The notes under the pieces are model-generated. The model searched no databases, was not told the DNA's origin, and saw nothing but the letters and a program-made list of their open reading frames with translations. Position numbers and translations under genes: made by a program. A stretch of 64,000 nt of DNA from NCBI GenBank assembly GCA_963829835.1, contig CAWHKC010000003.1:1-64000 (forward strand). Direction: 5' to 3'. Of the stretch, positions 27,527 to 36,096 are shown piece after piece (position 1 is the first letter of the stretch; every line of letters starts with the position of its first letter). The DNA is from Berkiella sp963829835. GTDB taxonomy: Bacteria; Pseudomonadota; Gammaproteobacteria; Berkiellales; Berkiellaceae.

Positions 27527-29413
27527 TTAAAGCGTGATGCGGTGCTCGATGAGCCAGTGCTTCAGCACATAGAGGCTCCAAATTCTGCTCCACGAAACCT
27601 GTCCCGCCATAAAGCCCGACCAAAGAGACGCTACGACGCGGCCGTCAATCAATTCGTCAGCCGCATTTCTCTGCAGGAATGTATCCTCTACTTGATTGCG
27701 GAGTGATCCTCGCAACCAGACCGAGAAAGGAAGTTCGAAATTTCCCTTTCGCCGCTGCACGCACGCCTCGGGAAGATCCTTAACCAGTGGTAACGTCAGT
27801 AAGGGCTTGGGCTGGTGACGATCGATTTTCCACGCCCCCGGAAGGGTAAACATGAACTCGACCAGTTGGGGGTCGATCAACGGGACCCGGACTTCGAGCG
27901 CATGAGCCATCGTCATCTGGTCCGTGTCGCGCAGCAGCGTGCTCGTCATGTAGGTCCGCATTTCGCGAAGACAAATCCGATTGATGTCGTCCAGTTCCTC
28001 GGCCTCGGTATCGATCGAATGAAAGGCGGCTCTCCGCCAGTCGGAGGCCGGGTTGCGTGGATCACGACGCGATAGTCGCGCCACGTCGCCATCCAGAAAA
28101 AGCCGGCGGCTGTGATAGTAGGGGTCGTCGTCGTCCTCGAGTAATGACGCGAGGACTCGGCCCGAACCGCTCGCGCCGCTCCTTGCTGCAAGCCAGGACA
28201 TGACCGTTCGTGCGAGCCGAGGGCTTCGGCGCAGCCAGGCCGCCTGGTTTAACCGGCGACTTTTGGCATAGCCGCGGTATCCGCCGAAAATCTCATCGCC
28301 GCCAACACCGGAGAGCGCGACCTTGATGCCGGCTTCGCGGGTATATTTCGCCACGAAATAGGTGTTGATGCCATCCATGCTCGGCTGATCGAACGCAGCC
28401 ACGGCCGCGTCGAGCGCCGGCAAAATCGCGCCAATGGAAAGCACCACCTCAGTGTGGTCGGTGGCGAGAGCTTCCGCGGCGATTCGCGAAAAGCGCCGCT
28501 CGTCGTAGCGCTCCTCTTCAAACACAAGGCTGAATGTCTTGGTCGTGAGACCGGTCGAACGCTGCGCCAGAAATGCAAGTGCGACGCTATCGATCCCCCC
28601 GGAAAGAAAAACGCCCACCGGCACATCGGCCACCATCTGGCTCCGAACCGCATCGAGCAGTCGCTCCCGGATCGCGGGCAGCACGGCATCCCGGGAGCTG
28701 AACGAACCGCGTTCGCCGCCAACCGGGCGCCAAAACACCCCGCCATCGTGACAATCTCCGTCCCCACCGATTACGATTGAACTTGCCGGCGGCACCGATC
28801 GCACGCCTTCCACCATGGTAAAGGGCTCTTGAACTGACCCATAGGCCAGAAACGATGCCAGACACTCCGGGCTCGACCGGCGGGGCACAAATTCGGAAGC
28901 AAGCAACGCGCGAACCTCCGACCCGAAAAGTAATCGCCCGCGGTCGCGAAAATAGTAGAGTGGCTTCACCCCCAACTGATCGCGCACGAGGTGAAGCTTT
29001 CGCCCGCCCGCGTCCCACAGGGCAAACGCGAAGATCCCCCGCAGCCGTTTCCAGGCGTCCGCCGCCCACTGACCGTAGGCGCGGAGGATGACCTCCGTGT
29101 CCGTGCGCGTGAGGAACACGTGGCCAAGCTTTTCCAACTCCGACCGCAACTCGCGAAAATTGTAGATCTCTCCGTTGAATACGATCCAGTCCCCCGTGGA
29201 GGGATTGCTCATGGGCTGGTGCCCAGCCGGAGACAGATCGATGATCGATAGCCGGCGATGCACGAGAGCCAGCGAAAGGTTGCCGGACCGCACCAGCTCG
29301 CAGCCGGCATCGTCGGGGCCGCGATGCCGCACGGCGTCCCGCATCGCCCGGGCGCGTTCGAGTGCAACTTGCGGTTCGTCAACCCAGGAGGCAATTCCGG
29401 CTATGCCACACAT
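27527..29413 (-). CDS. asparagine synthase (glutamine-hydrolysing)-type amidotransferase, copy 1
   Basis: 628 residues, intact. MCGIAGIASWVDE exposes Cys2, the glutaminase nucleophile. SLALVHRRLSIIDLSPAGHQ and WIVFNGEIYNFRELRSELEK complete the N-terminal Ntn domain. VPVGVFLSGGIDSVALAF is the PP-loop that binds ATP and GVGGDEIFGGYRGYAKSRRL follows, so the synthase half also looks competent. In sugar-polymer clusters such proteins are thought to amidate uronic acids or similar carboxylates rather than make free asparagine. 30 bases separate it from both neighbours. Confidence 0.88.
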   Translation of the reverse strand: MCGIAGIASWVDEPQVALERARAMRDAVRHRGPDDAGCELVRSGNLSLALVHRRLSIIDLSPAGHQPMSNPSTGDWIVFNGEIYNFRELRSELEKLGHVFLTRTDTEVILRAYGQWAADAWKRLRGIFAFALWDAGGRKLHLVRDQLGVKPLYYFRDRGRLLFGSEVRALLASEFVPRRSSPECLASFLAYGSVQEPFTMVEGVRSVPPASSIVIGGDGDCHDGGVFWRPVGGERGSFSSRDAVLPAIRERLLDAVRSQMVADVPVGVFLSGGIDSVALAFLAQRSTGLTTKTFSLVFEEERYDERRFSRIAAEALATDHTEVVLSIGAILPALDAAVAAFDQPSMDGINTYFVAKYTREAGIKVALSGVGGDEIFGGYRGYAKSRRLNQAAWLRRSPRLARTVMSWLAARSGASGSGRVLASLLEDDDDPYYHSRRLFLDGDVARLSRRDPRNPASDWRRAAFHSIDTEAEELDDINRICLREMRTYMTSTLLRDTDQMTMAHALEVRVPLIDPQLVEFMFTLPGAWKIDRHQPKPLLTLPLVKDLPEACVQRRKGNFELPFSVWLRGSLRNQVEDTFLQRNAADELIDGRVVASLWSGFMAGQVSWSRIWSLYVLKHWLIEHRITL

Positions 29414-29443
29414 TGGAAAGGATTCTTCATCAGGCGTTCCACT

Positions 29444-31360
29444 TCAATCAATGGGTGCAAATCGGTCCAGGAAGGTCTGGCACCAAACTTCGATGCACAT
29501 GATACCGAATATCGGATACGCCGCATAGACCCGCCCGGCGCGTTCGCGCCGCAGCAGCGACGCCACGCCGCTCGGCGAAAACAGACCGCGCCGGCTCAGC
29601 ACGGATTCCGACAGCGTATCGTTCACCAGCTCTCGCAAGTCGGTCTTCAGCCATCGTTCGAGGGGCACGCCGAAGCCAACTTTGGGACGATAAATGGAGG
29701 CGTGTGGCAGTATTCCTTCCATGGTTCGCTTCAGCAGCCACTTGCCGGTGGCGCCGTGTTGCTTGAAATCAAGGGGCAGTCGCGCGGCGAAATTCATCAG
29801 GTCGGGGTCGAGGAAGGGCACCCGCACCTCCACTCCCGCCGCCATGCTCATTTTGTCGGTGTAATTCAGATTGTGGTCCGTCAGGAAGAATTTCCCGTCG
29901 AGGAAAAGCATCTGGTTGAGCGGCGGCGTCGTCCGCGCCAGTCCTTCCAGGGCCGACGCCATCGGGCTGGTGATTTTCCGGGCGGTCAGGTCGGCACTGA
30001 TATCAGGATGCAACAGCGCGCGCGTTTCCTCCGGGTGGGTCCAGAGAAAATAACCGATCAACCGGCCTTGCAGATCTTCGTCGGCATAGGCAAAGGCCTT
30101 CGAAACGCGCCTGCCGAAATCGCTGTCCTTGCGCAACGTGTCGGTGGACAGGCGCATGCCGGTGCGCACCGCGCGCGGTAGCCAGCGCCACACCTTTTCC
30201 AATGCGATCGCGTGATGCCGTCGATAGCCGGCGAGGATGTCGTCCCCGCCCGCACCGGAGAGCAGCACTTTGATGCCAAGCTTGCGCGCGGCACTCGATA
30301 TATAAAGCACGTTCAGAGCGGCGGGGTCTGCCTGTGGCTCGTCGAGGTGATAGACCATCCGCTCCAGACTTCGCGCCATTTCGGGTCCGACCTCGATCGT
30401 ATGCAACGGGACCCCCAGATGCTCGGCCATCCGGACGGCATACGGGTAGTCCTGCGTTGCGCCATCGTCGCGCGAGGTGGCGTCGCCCAGACCGATGGTG
30501 AAACAATCCAACGTGCCGTTTTTCGCGAACTGGCGGGCGAAAGCGACGATGGAACTCGAATCCAGGCCGCCGGACAGAAACGCGCCGAGCGGAACGTCGG
30601 AGAGCATCTGGCGCCGCACTGCCTGCCCCAGGTGATAACGCAGTCCCTCGATGGCCTCCGCTTCGCTGATCGGCCTTAACAGTTGATCGTTCGGCAACTG
30701 GTAGAAACGCCACTTGCGCAGCACCTGCGAACGATTGAAAATCATCGCGCATCCCGGTTCGAGCTTGCGCACGTGACGCAGCATCGTGCCAGGCGAGGGA
30801 CAATAGAGATAGGAGAGATAACATGCCATCGCGACAGCATCGACCGAGCGGTCGACCGCGGCGGACAACAGCAGCACCTTCATTTCACTCCCGAAAATCA
30901 GGCCTCGAGGCGTCTGCGAATAATAGAGCGGCTTCACGCCGCAACCGTCGCGGGCGAGCATGAGGGTGTTGTCGCGCGTGTCCCAAAGGGCGAACGCAAA
31001 GATGCCATTCAGCCTTTTGACGAAATCCGGTCCGTCGCGAAGATAGAGATTCGGCAGGATCTCCGTGTCGCAATTGCTCTGGAAAACAAATCCATCGGCT
31101 TCGAGCTCCGCCTTGAGTTCGGGAAAATTGTAGATTTCACCGTTGTAAACCACCAGCACCCGCCTGGTGCTGTCCCACATCGGCTGGCGGCCGTTCGCCG
31201 AGAGATCGATGATCGACAGCCGCCGGTGAACCATGCCGAGTCCCGTCGCCGGATCGTGATGCACCGCGTGATCGTCCGGCCCGCGGTGTTGAAGCATATC
31301 CCCCATCGCCTGGAGCAGACGGGGACTGAATTCACCGAGAAATCCTGCAATGCCGCACAT
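29444..31360 (-). CDS. asparagine synthase-type amidotransferase, copy 2
   Basis: 638 residues, intact and clearly distinct from copy 1 (low identity outside motifs). MCGIAGFLGEFSPRLLQAMG gives the Cys2 nucleophile, GLGMVHRRLSIIDLSANGRQ the Ntn core, and VPLGAFLSGGLDSSSIVAFA the PP-loop. Also AGGDDILAGYRRHHAIALEK and SMAAGVEVRVPFLDPDLMNF. Having two full-length enzymes side by side suggests two acceptor positions or a heteromeric enzyme. It lies six bases downstream of the glycosyltransferase. Confidence 0.88.
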   Translation of the reverse strand: MCGIAGFLGEFSPRLLQAMGDMLQHRGPDDHAVHHDPATGLGMVHRRLSIIDLSANGRQPMWDSTRRVLVVYNGEIYNFPELKAELEADGFVFQSNCDTEILPNLYLRDGPDFVKRLNGIFAFALWDTRDNTLMLARDGCGVKPLYYSQTPRGLIFGSEMKVLLLSAAVDRSVDAVAMACYLSYLYCPSPGTMLRHVRKLEPGCAMIFNRSQVLRKWRFYQLPNDQLLRPISEAEAIEGLRYHLGQAVRRQMLSDVPLGAFLSGGLDSSSIVAFARQFAKNGTLDCFTIGLGDATSRDDGATQDYPYAVRMAEHLGVPLHTIEVGPEMARSLERMVYHLDEPQADPAALNVLYISSAARKLGIKVLLSGAGGDDILAGYRRHHAIALEKVWRWLPRAVRTGMRLSTDTLRKDSDFGRRVSKAFAYADEDLQGRLIGYFLWTHPEETRALLHPDISADLTARKITSPMASALEGLARTTPPLNQMLFLDGKFFLTDHNLNYTDKMSMAAGVEVRVPFLDPDLMNFAARLPLDFKQHGATGKWLLKRTMEGILPHASIYRPKVGFGVPLERWLKTDLRELVNDTLSESVLSRRGLFSPSGVASLLRRERAGRVYAAYPIFGIMCIEVWCQTFLDRFAPID

Positions 31361-31366
31361 AGCTTC

Positions 31367-32533
31367 CTAGGCTGGATCCTTGTGAAACCGAATTTCTGCC
31401 CGTGCGTCCGATGCCCCGCCCACCCATTCGTAGATCCGCCGCATTTCGCGAGCGACCGCCGGCCACGAATACCGGCTGGCAATGAGGTTACGGCCACGAC
31501 GTCCCATGAGGGCCAGTTCCGACGGTTCGCGCGCCATCGCATCGCGCAAGGCGTCACGCAGGGGTGCTTCGCCCACCTCGATCCACCAGCCGCAACGTTC
31601 CGACTGTAATTCATGCCAGGGCGTCGCTCGAGTGGTAATGACGGGTAATCCCGCTGCCAGGGCCTCTCCAATCGCGAGGCCGAAATTCTCGCTGTGTGAT
31701 GGCAACACAAAGACCTCGGACTCCGCCAGAATCCGATCCTTTTCCGGCCCCCACAACGCGCCCGTCATGGTCACGGACCGACCGAGTTCGAGGGTCTTGA
31801 TCTCGTTCGTGATCGTGGAAAAATATCCGTCGATATCGGGACCGGTAATGATGAGCTGCCAGTTTTGCGGCGCCAGGGACTTCCAGGCCCGGAGCAATTC
31901 CAACAGGCCTTTCTTTGGTTCGATACGGGAAAGAAACAAAACGCGCCGTTCGTTGGTTGCCCGCCGCATTGGCCCGAACGCGAGCTTTCTTTCCTCTGGC
32001 AGGTCGATGCCGTTATAGACGATGGCAATGGGAGCCGTGACACCCGCCCGGCGGGCTCCTCGCGCCTCCATTTCCGAGGTCACCACCACGCAGGCCGCGT
32101 TGTTCAACAGTCGCCGCTGATACATCCGCATCGCGAATGCCTTCCGCCTCTTGCCTTGTCGCAGCACCCAGGGCTCGAGCATGCCGCGTGGTGAAACCAC
32201 GAAAGGAACGCCCCGGCTTTCCGCCCAGCGCGCCGAGGCCCACGCGTGATAACGCCAAAGACCCTGGATGTGCACGATGTCGGGATTCGCCCGGCCGAGC
32301 AAACCCGGCAATCGAGGACACCAGCTCCACAATCTCGCGCCGTAAATGGGCATGAGCTGCGGCTGGCAGCGCAGCCAATCGCCCAAGGCCTCGGTGGCAC
32401 TCGGCGACTCGCCGGCGACGACTTCGATCTCGAGGCCACCCGACGCCAGCAGCGTGTCGACCATCCGACGCACACTCAATGAAGGTCCACCGCCGTAGCG
32501 GGCGATGGTCGGCATCACGTGGGTAATTCTCAT
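31367..32533 (-). CDS. GT4-family glycosyltransferase
   Basis: 388 residues. The N-terminal Rossmann domain has MRITHVMPTIARYGGGPSLS with a Gly-rich loop and FVVSPRGMLEPWVLRQGKRR. The C-terminal donor domain has VLFLSRIEPKKGLLELLRAW and VLPSHSENFGLAIGEALAAG, the E-x7-E motif of GT4 (GT-B, retaining). The acceptor and donor sugar cannot be read from sequence. Its ATG overlaps the stop of the preceding gene fragment (ATGA), consistent with the coupled organisation of the cluster. Confidence 0.88.
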   Translation of the reverse strand: MRITHVMPTIARYGGGPSLSVRRMVDTLLASGGLEIEVVAGESPSATEALGDWLRCQPQLMPIYGARLWSWCPRLPGLLGRANPDIVHIQGLWRYHAWASARWAESRGVPFVVSPRGMLEPWVLRQGKRRKAFAMRMYQRRLLNNAACVVVTSEMEARGARRAGVTAPIAIVYNGIDLPEERKLAFGPMRRATNERRVLFLSRIEPKKGLLELLRAWKSLAPQNWQLIITGPDIDGYFSTITNEIKTLELGRSVTMTGALWGPEKDRILAESEVFVLPSHSENFGLAIGEALAAGLPVITTRATPWHELQSERCGWWIEVGEAPLRDALRDAMAREPSELALMGRRGRNLIASRYSWPAVAREMRRIYEWVGGASDARAEIRFHKDPA

Positions 32534-32628
32534 CGTCTTTTCATCACTCGCATCCGCAATACCTCAACACCAGGCGCGCGGCGAAATACATGTTCGAAGA
32601 GTTTCATTTCGTTTGATGGATCATGCGA
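32530..32628 (-). CDS. C-terminal fragment of an upstream exopolysaccharide gene
   Basis: An open frame ending MKLFEHVFRRAPGVEVLRMR then VMKRR has its TGA overlapping the glycosyltransferase ATG (ATGA), the same coupling seen at other genes of the cluster. It is too short to assign. In-frame TGA at 32629 stops it upstream, which either marks the join or a base error. This is a weak call. Confidence 0.35.
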   Translation of the reverse strand, partial: SHDPSNEMKLFEHVFRRAPGVEVLRMRVMKRR

Positions 32629-32745
32629 TCAAGGCAACCTTGCCAGACGGCGATCCTGTTCTTGTGGCACCAAATGCATCAGCCGAATTTGCTTTGTTGC
32701 GGGGATTCAGCGGCATGGGCCCGGTTGCCTCAAAGGAAGGAATTA
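32600..32745. other. chimeric join B (EPS cluster to gammaproteobacterial piece), approximate
   Basis: Left of this interval the DNA is GC-rich with coupled exopolysaccharide genes. Right of about 32,745 it is AT-rich and codes for a normal YfiR-like N-terminus. In between, the YfiR-like frame loses resemblance to its family and stops early. The exact breakpoint cannot be fixed by eye. Confidence 0.6.
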
Positions 32746-33004
32746 AGCCCAGAATGCATATGTTAATGGAGCCAGAGGTGATTGCACCTGCAGGCCACTC
32801 AACAAATTTGGCAACGTAACGTAAAAAAGCGGCTTTAAGATGATATTCTCGAGATTGAGGAGAATACTCAGCTGATGAGCTACTGTCGCTAGTGGGAGCA
32901 CCGGAATCAGCGGTTGGTGCGGCTCCTGCGGACCCATATGCGATAGGGGCAAACAATACCAACAAACTTACTAATATCTTGTTTATTCTCATGCTAGAGT
33001 CCAT
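32621..33004 (-). CDS. YfiR-like (DUF4154) periplasmic protein, probably truncated
   Basis: 127 residues. A signal peptide (KILVSLLVLFAPIAYGSAGA) is followed by a Ser-rich linker and the family core YHLKAAFLRYVAKFVEWPAG with SINICILG. DUF4154 proteins are about 170-190 residues and continue after the CILG strand with a GxxPFG-type loop. Here the last 40 residues do not match. YfiR is a periplasmic inhibitor of diguanylate cyclases, and DUF4154 proteins often sit next to sensor kinases. The start overlaps the kinase stop by one base (TAATG); an internal ATG at 32992 is an alternative. Confidence 0.7.
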   Translation of the reverse strand: MDSSMRINKILVSLLVLFAPIAYGSAGAAPTADSGAPTSDSSSSAEYSPQSREYHLKAAFLRYVAKFVEWPAGAITSGSINICILGLIPSFEATGPMPLNPRNKANSADAFGATRTGSPSGKVALIA

Positions 33005-34830
33005 TAGCTATGTGATTTTCGTCTATTGATAGGCAGCACAACGGTGAATTCAGTATAGACGCCTTCTTCTGAGCTTACTCTTAACTCACCTTTATGTTGT
33101 TTTACTACTGTATCATAGCAGATAGATAAACCAAGACCAGTATTACCTTTGCCGGTTGGCTTAGTTGTAAAGAAGGGTTCAAACACTTTGTCTATTGATT
33201 TTTTAGGGATCCCTGTTCCATTGTCCCTTACCTTAATAACAACACTTTCTGCTTGATTCTGCATTGATATGGTCAATGTAGGTTGATAATCAGCTCCGGC
33301 ATGCTGTTGCTTCTCTCGTAAAGCGTAAAGTGCATTATCTATTAGATAAATAAACAGACGGCCAATAGATTGAGGTGCACCAAGTACCTCTTCTAAATTG
33401 GGATCATAATTCTTATCAAGTTTTACATCAAACTTTCCAGCTGTGGCCTTGAAGCTTTCAAGTGCAATTTGAATATTATCTTCCATCAAATTCTTGAGAT
33501 CAATCATCTCTTTTTCAACACCAGCTTCTTGTGAATGCATGAGCATATTTTTAACAATATTATCTGCGCGAACACCATGCTCTTTAATTTTACTACAATT
33601 GGTTTTAAGATCTTCAAGAATATCTTGGATATATTTGAGGGCATCAGGTGCCAACTTGTCTTGGTTGGTTTTTAATTCCTGATTTAATTCATCTACAAGT
33701 TCAATGGATATGTCAGAAAAATTGTTAACAAAATTTAAGGGATTTTTAATTTCATGCGCAATACCTGTTGTTAACATACCGACTGAAGCCATTTTTTCTT
33801 GCATAATTAATTGTTCTTGCGCTTCATTTAAGTCCTCGAGGGCTTGATTGAGATCACTATTTTTAACCGTTAACTCATGAGTTCTTTGCGCAACACGATT
33901 CTCCAATTGACGATTCGTTTCAGCCAGTTCCTTTTCAGCTTTGATTTTACGTTCGACTTCAATATGTAAAGTCACCACGGTATTTCGTAAGCGTGAGAAC
34001 GTCCAGCGAAGTACAATCAAAAGTGTGAATACTAATACATATAAGAGGATCCGATAAGTATCACCTTGTGCAAGAAAGTGCCTAAAGGCATCATTATATG
34101 TCTCATGTAAATCATTTAATGCGGGTATGATAGGGACTTGAAAAAGTGCTTCATCTATTTGTGACATTTGAGGTTGAAGTTGTAACACTTTATCGGCATA
34201 AGTTAAAGCAAGATCCATTTTAGGCAATTTGTCGGGCGCATTACGAAGTTCTGTTACAAGCTTTACTAAATAACTATGCCTTTCTTCAGATCTTTGGCTT
34301 ACATATATCAGAATACCGCGAAATAGATTATTCGCAGTATCAATTTGTTGCGTTTTAGAATCTTGCTGCAACTGATTTTCGATTAATTGGTTGTTGGATT
34401 CATTCTCAATGATTTGACCCAAGATGGTAGAAAAATTGAAAATGGCATTAATTAAAACAGGGTTAATACGTTCAAATTTTTCTGTCAATTCCAGTTTGGT
34501 TTTAATAGTTTTTTCTAAGATATCGAATTTTGCTTGAATATCAGGATTAGGATGTTTCTTCAAGGTATTTTTTAAAATGGTGAGTACTTCATCAGTACCG
34601 TCTTCAGCTTGAACGATTGGCCCATAATACTTTAAAATACCGAATCGAATAAGCACAATCGATTCATTCAATTCCGCATCGTAACGTTGTAGTTGGTTGA
34701 TATGTTTTTCATACTGATCGAAAGGAAAAGGTCTAAGTTCGCTTAAATAATAAATACCCGCTATCACCAATACGATGAACGGGATACTCACTCGAAGTAA
34801 GCGATTTTTGACAGATTCTGTTAATTTCAT
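33004..34830 (-). CDS. membrane sensor histidine kinase with DAHL-like periplasmic domain
   Basis: 608 residues. Membrane segments at about 12-30 and 260-276 bracket a helical periplasmic domain of about 230 residues resembling DAHL sensors. A coiled coil follows (about 285-345). The kinase core has the H-box GIAHEIKNPLNFVNNF (His359), an N-box LIDNALYALREKQQ, G1 VRDNGTGIPKKSI and G2 TGKGNTGLGLSICYD. KNPLNFVNNF is typical of a soluble-ATPase class with DAHL or PAS sensors. No response regulator is adjacent, so the partner lies elsewhere or beyond the join. Transcribed with the YfiR-like gene, and 22 bases after the peroxidase gene. Confidence 0.88.
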   Translation of the reverse strand: MKLTESVKNRLLRVSIPFIVLVIAGIYYLSELRPFPFDQYEKHINQLQRYDAELNESIVLIRFGILKYYGPIVQAEDGTDEVLTILKNTLKKHPNPDIQAKFDILEKTIKTKLELTEKFERINPVLINAIFNFSTILGQIIENESNNQLIENQLQQDSKTQQIDTANNLFRGILIYVSQRSEERHSYLVKLVTELRNAPDKLPKMDLALTYADKVLQLQPQMSQIDEALFQVPIIPALNDLHETYNDAFRHFLAQGDTYRILLYVLVFTLLIVLRWTFSRLRNTVVTLHIEVERKIKAEKELAETNRQLENRVAQRTHELTVKNSDLNQALEDLNEAQEQLIMQEKMASVGMLTTGIAHEIKNPLNFVNNFSDISIELVDELNQELKTNQDKLAPDALKYIQDILEDLKTNCSKIKEHGVRADNIVKNMLMHSQEAGVEKEMIDLKNLMEDNIQIALESFKATAGKFDVKLDKNYDPNLEEVLGAPQSIGRLFIYLIDNALYALREKQQHAGADYQPTLTISMQNQAESVVIKVRDNGTGIPKKSIDKVFEPFFTTKPTGKGNTGLGLSICYDTVVKQHKGELRVSSEEGVYTEFTVVLPINRRKSHS

Positions 34831-34852
34831 GAATATATCTATCTACTTTCCA

Positions 34853-35818
34853 TTACTTTTTTTCATTCTCTGGTAACCTACCTGTTAATGATTCTAAAAA
34901 CTTGACGATGAAAGGTATATCGTAAGTCGGAATAGATTGGCCTACTTGATAAATACCCATTATTGTAATGGCTTCATCAAGTGTTGCTGCCGAGCCATCA
35001 TGCAAATACGGTCCCGTTATAGCAACATTTCGTAATGAAGGAACTTTGAAAACGTATTTGTCTTCTTCTTTGCCGGTAATGTTATAAAGGCCTAAATCTG
35101 CTTTTGAGATATTTTTGCCATTAGCAAAATAGTCTTTATAAATACCAAACTTTTGGTACAGATTACCACCCACACCACGGCCTTGATGACAAGTGATACA
35201 GCCATAACTTTTAAACAATTCATACCCTTTTAACGCATCGTTGGAAAGCGCTGATTTATCACCTTTAAGATATCGATCAAAAGGAGATTGTGGCGTGAGT
35301 AAAGTGCCTAGGTAAAGCGTTAACGCGTCTTTTATCGATTCAGGTGAAATTTTTTCTGAATAAGCATTTTTAAAAGATGCACTGAGTGTTGAATTTTCTT
35401 TAACGCCTTGGACAACGCTTTCCCAGTTGTTTGCAAACACGGTAGGATCTTTCAGATGATCATCCACGACATCTGCTATTGTTTTCGCGCGTCCATCCCA
35501 AAATTGTCTGAAATTTAAACTGGCATTGAGTACAGTAGGAGTATTTAACAAGCCTGGTTTACGATTTTGACCAATATATTTTGGTAAGTTATCAGTCCCT
35601 GCTCGATTAAGGTTATGGCAACTGTTACAAGAAATCGTATTATTTTTAGAAAAAAGTGTAGCATTGAATAGCTCTTGTCCTACTTTTACTTTCAGTGGGG
35701 GAAGCTCGGGTGGATTAGGAATAGGGAGTATTGGTCTATTTTGCTCGGCAAAACAAATACCTAGCTTTAAGACTAATAAAGCCGTAAGAAGAACAATAGT
35801 CCTTTTGCGTTGCAGCAA
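34853..35818 (-). CDS. di-haem cytochrome c peroxidase (CcpA/MauG family)
   Basis: 321 residues with an N-terminal signal peptide. Two c-type haem sites: CNSCH (Cys64, Cys67, His68) and CITCH (Cys207, Cys210, His211). QFWDGRAKTIADVVDDHLKD and FKVPSLRNVAITGPYLHDGS are family signatures around the low-potential haem ligands. Such periplasmic enzymes reduce hydrogen peroxide with electrons from cytochrome c. MauG-like relatives oxidise proteins, and the choice cannot be made here. Divergent from the giant repeat protein, with two palindromes in the shared upstream region. Confidence 0.9.
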   Translation of the reverse strand: MLQRKRTIVLLTALLVLKLGICFAEQNRPILPIPNPPELPPLKVKVGQELFNATLFSKNNTISCNSCHNLNRAGTDNLPKYIGQNRKPGLLNTPTVLNASLNFRQFWDGRAKTIADVVDDHLKDPTVFANNWESVVQGVKENSTLSASFKNAYSEKISPESIKDALTLYLGTLLTPQSPFDRYLKGDKSALSNDALKGYELFKSYGCITCHQGRGVGGNLYQKFGIYKDYFANGKNISKADLGLYNITGKEEDKYVFKVPSLRNVAITGPYLHDGSAATLDEAITIMGIYQVGQSIPTYDIPFIVKFLESLTGRLPENEKK

Positions 35819-35899
35819 CGCATTTCCCTCCTTGGTATATGTCTATTTAATAATAGTTGATGATTAACTTAGAAAGAATTCAATTCTCCTCATTTTAAG

Positions 35900-35913
35900 C
35901 TTTAGTACTAAAG
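35900..35913. promoter_or_regulatory. palindrome CTTTAGTACTAAAG, candidate operator 1
   Basis: Perfect 14-bp palindrome in the divergent intergenic region. It is part of a longer direct repeat (AAGCTTTAGTACTAAAGT...ATATCCCT) shared with the site 82 bases downstream. Size and symmetry fit a dimeric helix-turn-helix regulator. The regulator is not in the window. Confidence 0.65.
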
Positions 35914-35981
35914 TCCTATATCCCTCACTGTATATTTGATGTTTTACTTTAGAAAAGCGCTTCCTTTTTCGCACATAAAAG

Positions 35982-35995
35982 CTTTAGTACCAAAG
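35982..35995. promoter_or_regulatory. near-palindrome CTTTAGTACCAAAG, candidate operator 2
   Basis: Differs from operator 1 at one base and keeps the flanking AAG before it and ATATCCCT after it. The 82-base spacing is close to eight turns of B-DNA, so both sites would face the same side. It lies about 100 bases upstream of the giant repeat protein start. Confidence 0.65.
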
Positions 35996-36096
35996 TACAA
36001 TATCCCTGAATCCCTCTTAGGATTACCTTATATTAAGACATTCGAAATGTTTTGCTTTTGTTGTATTTACACGTAGTTAATAAATGGTGGGTTAAA

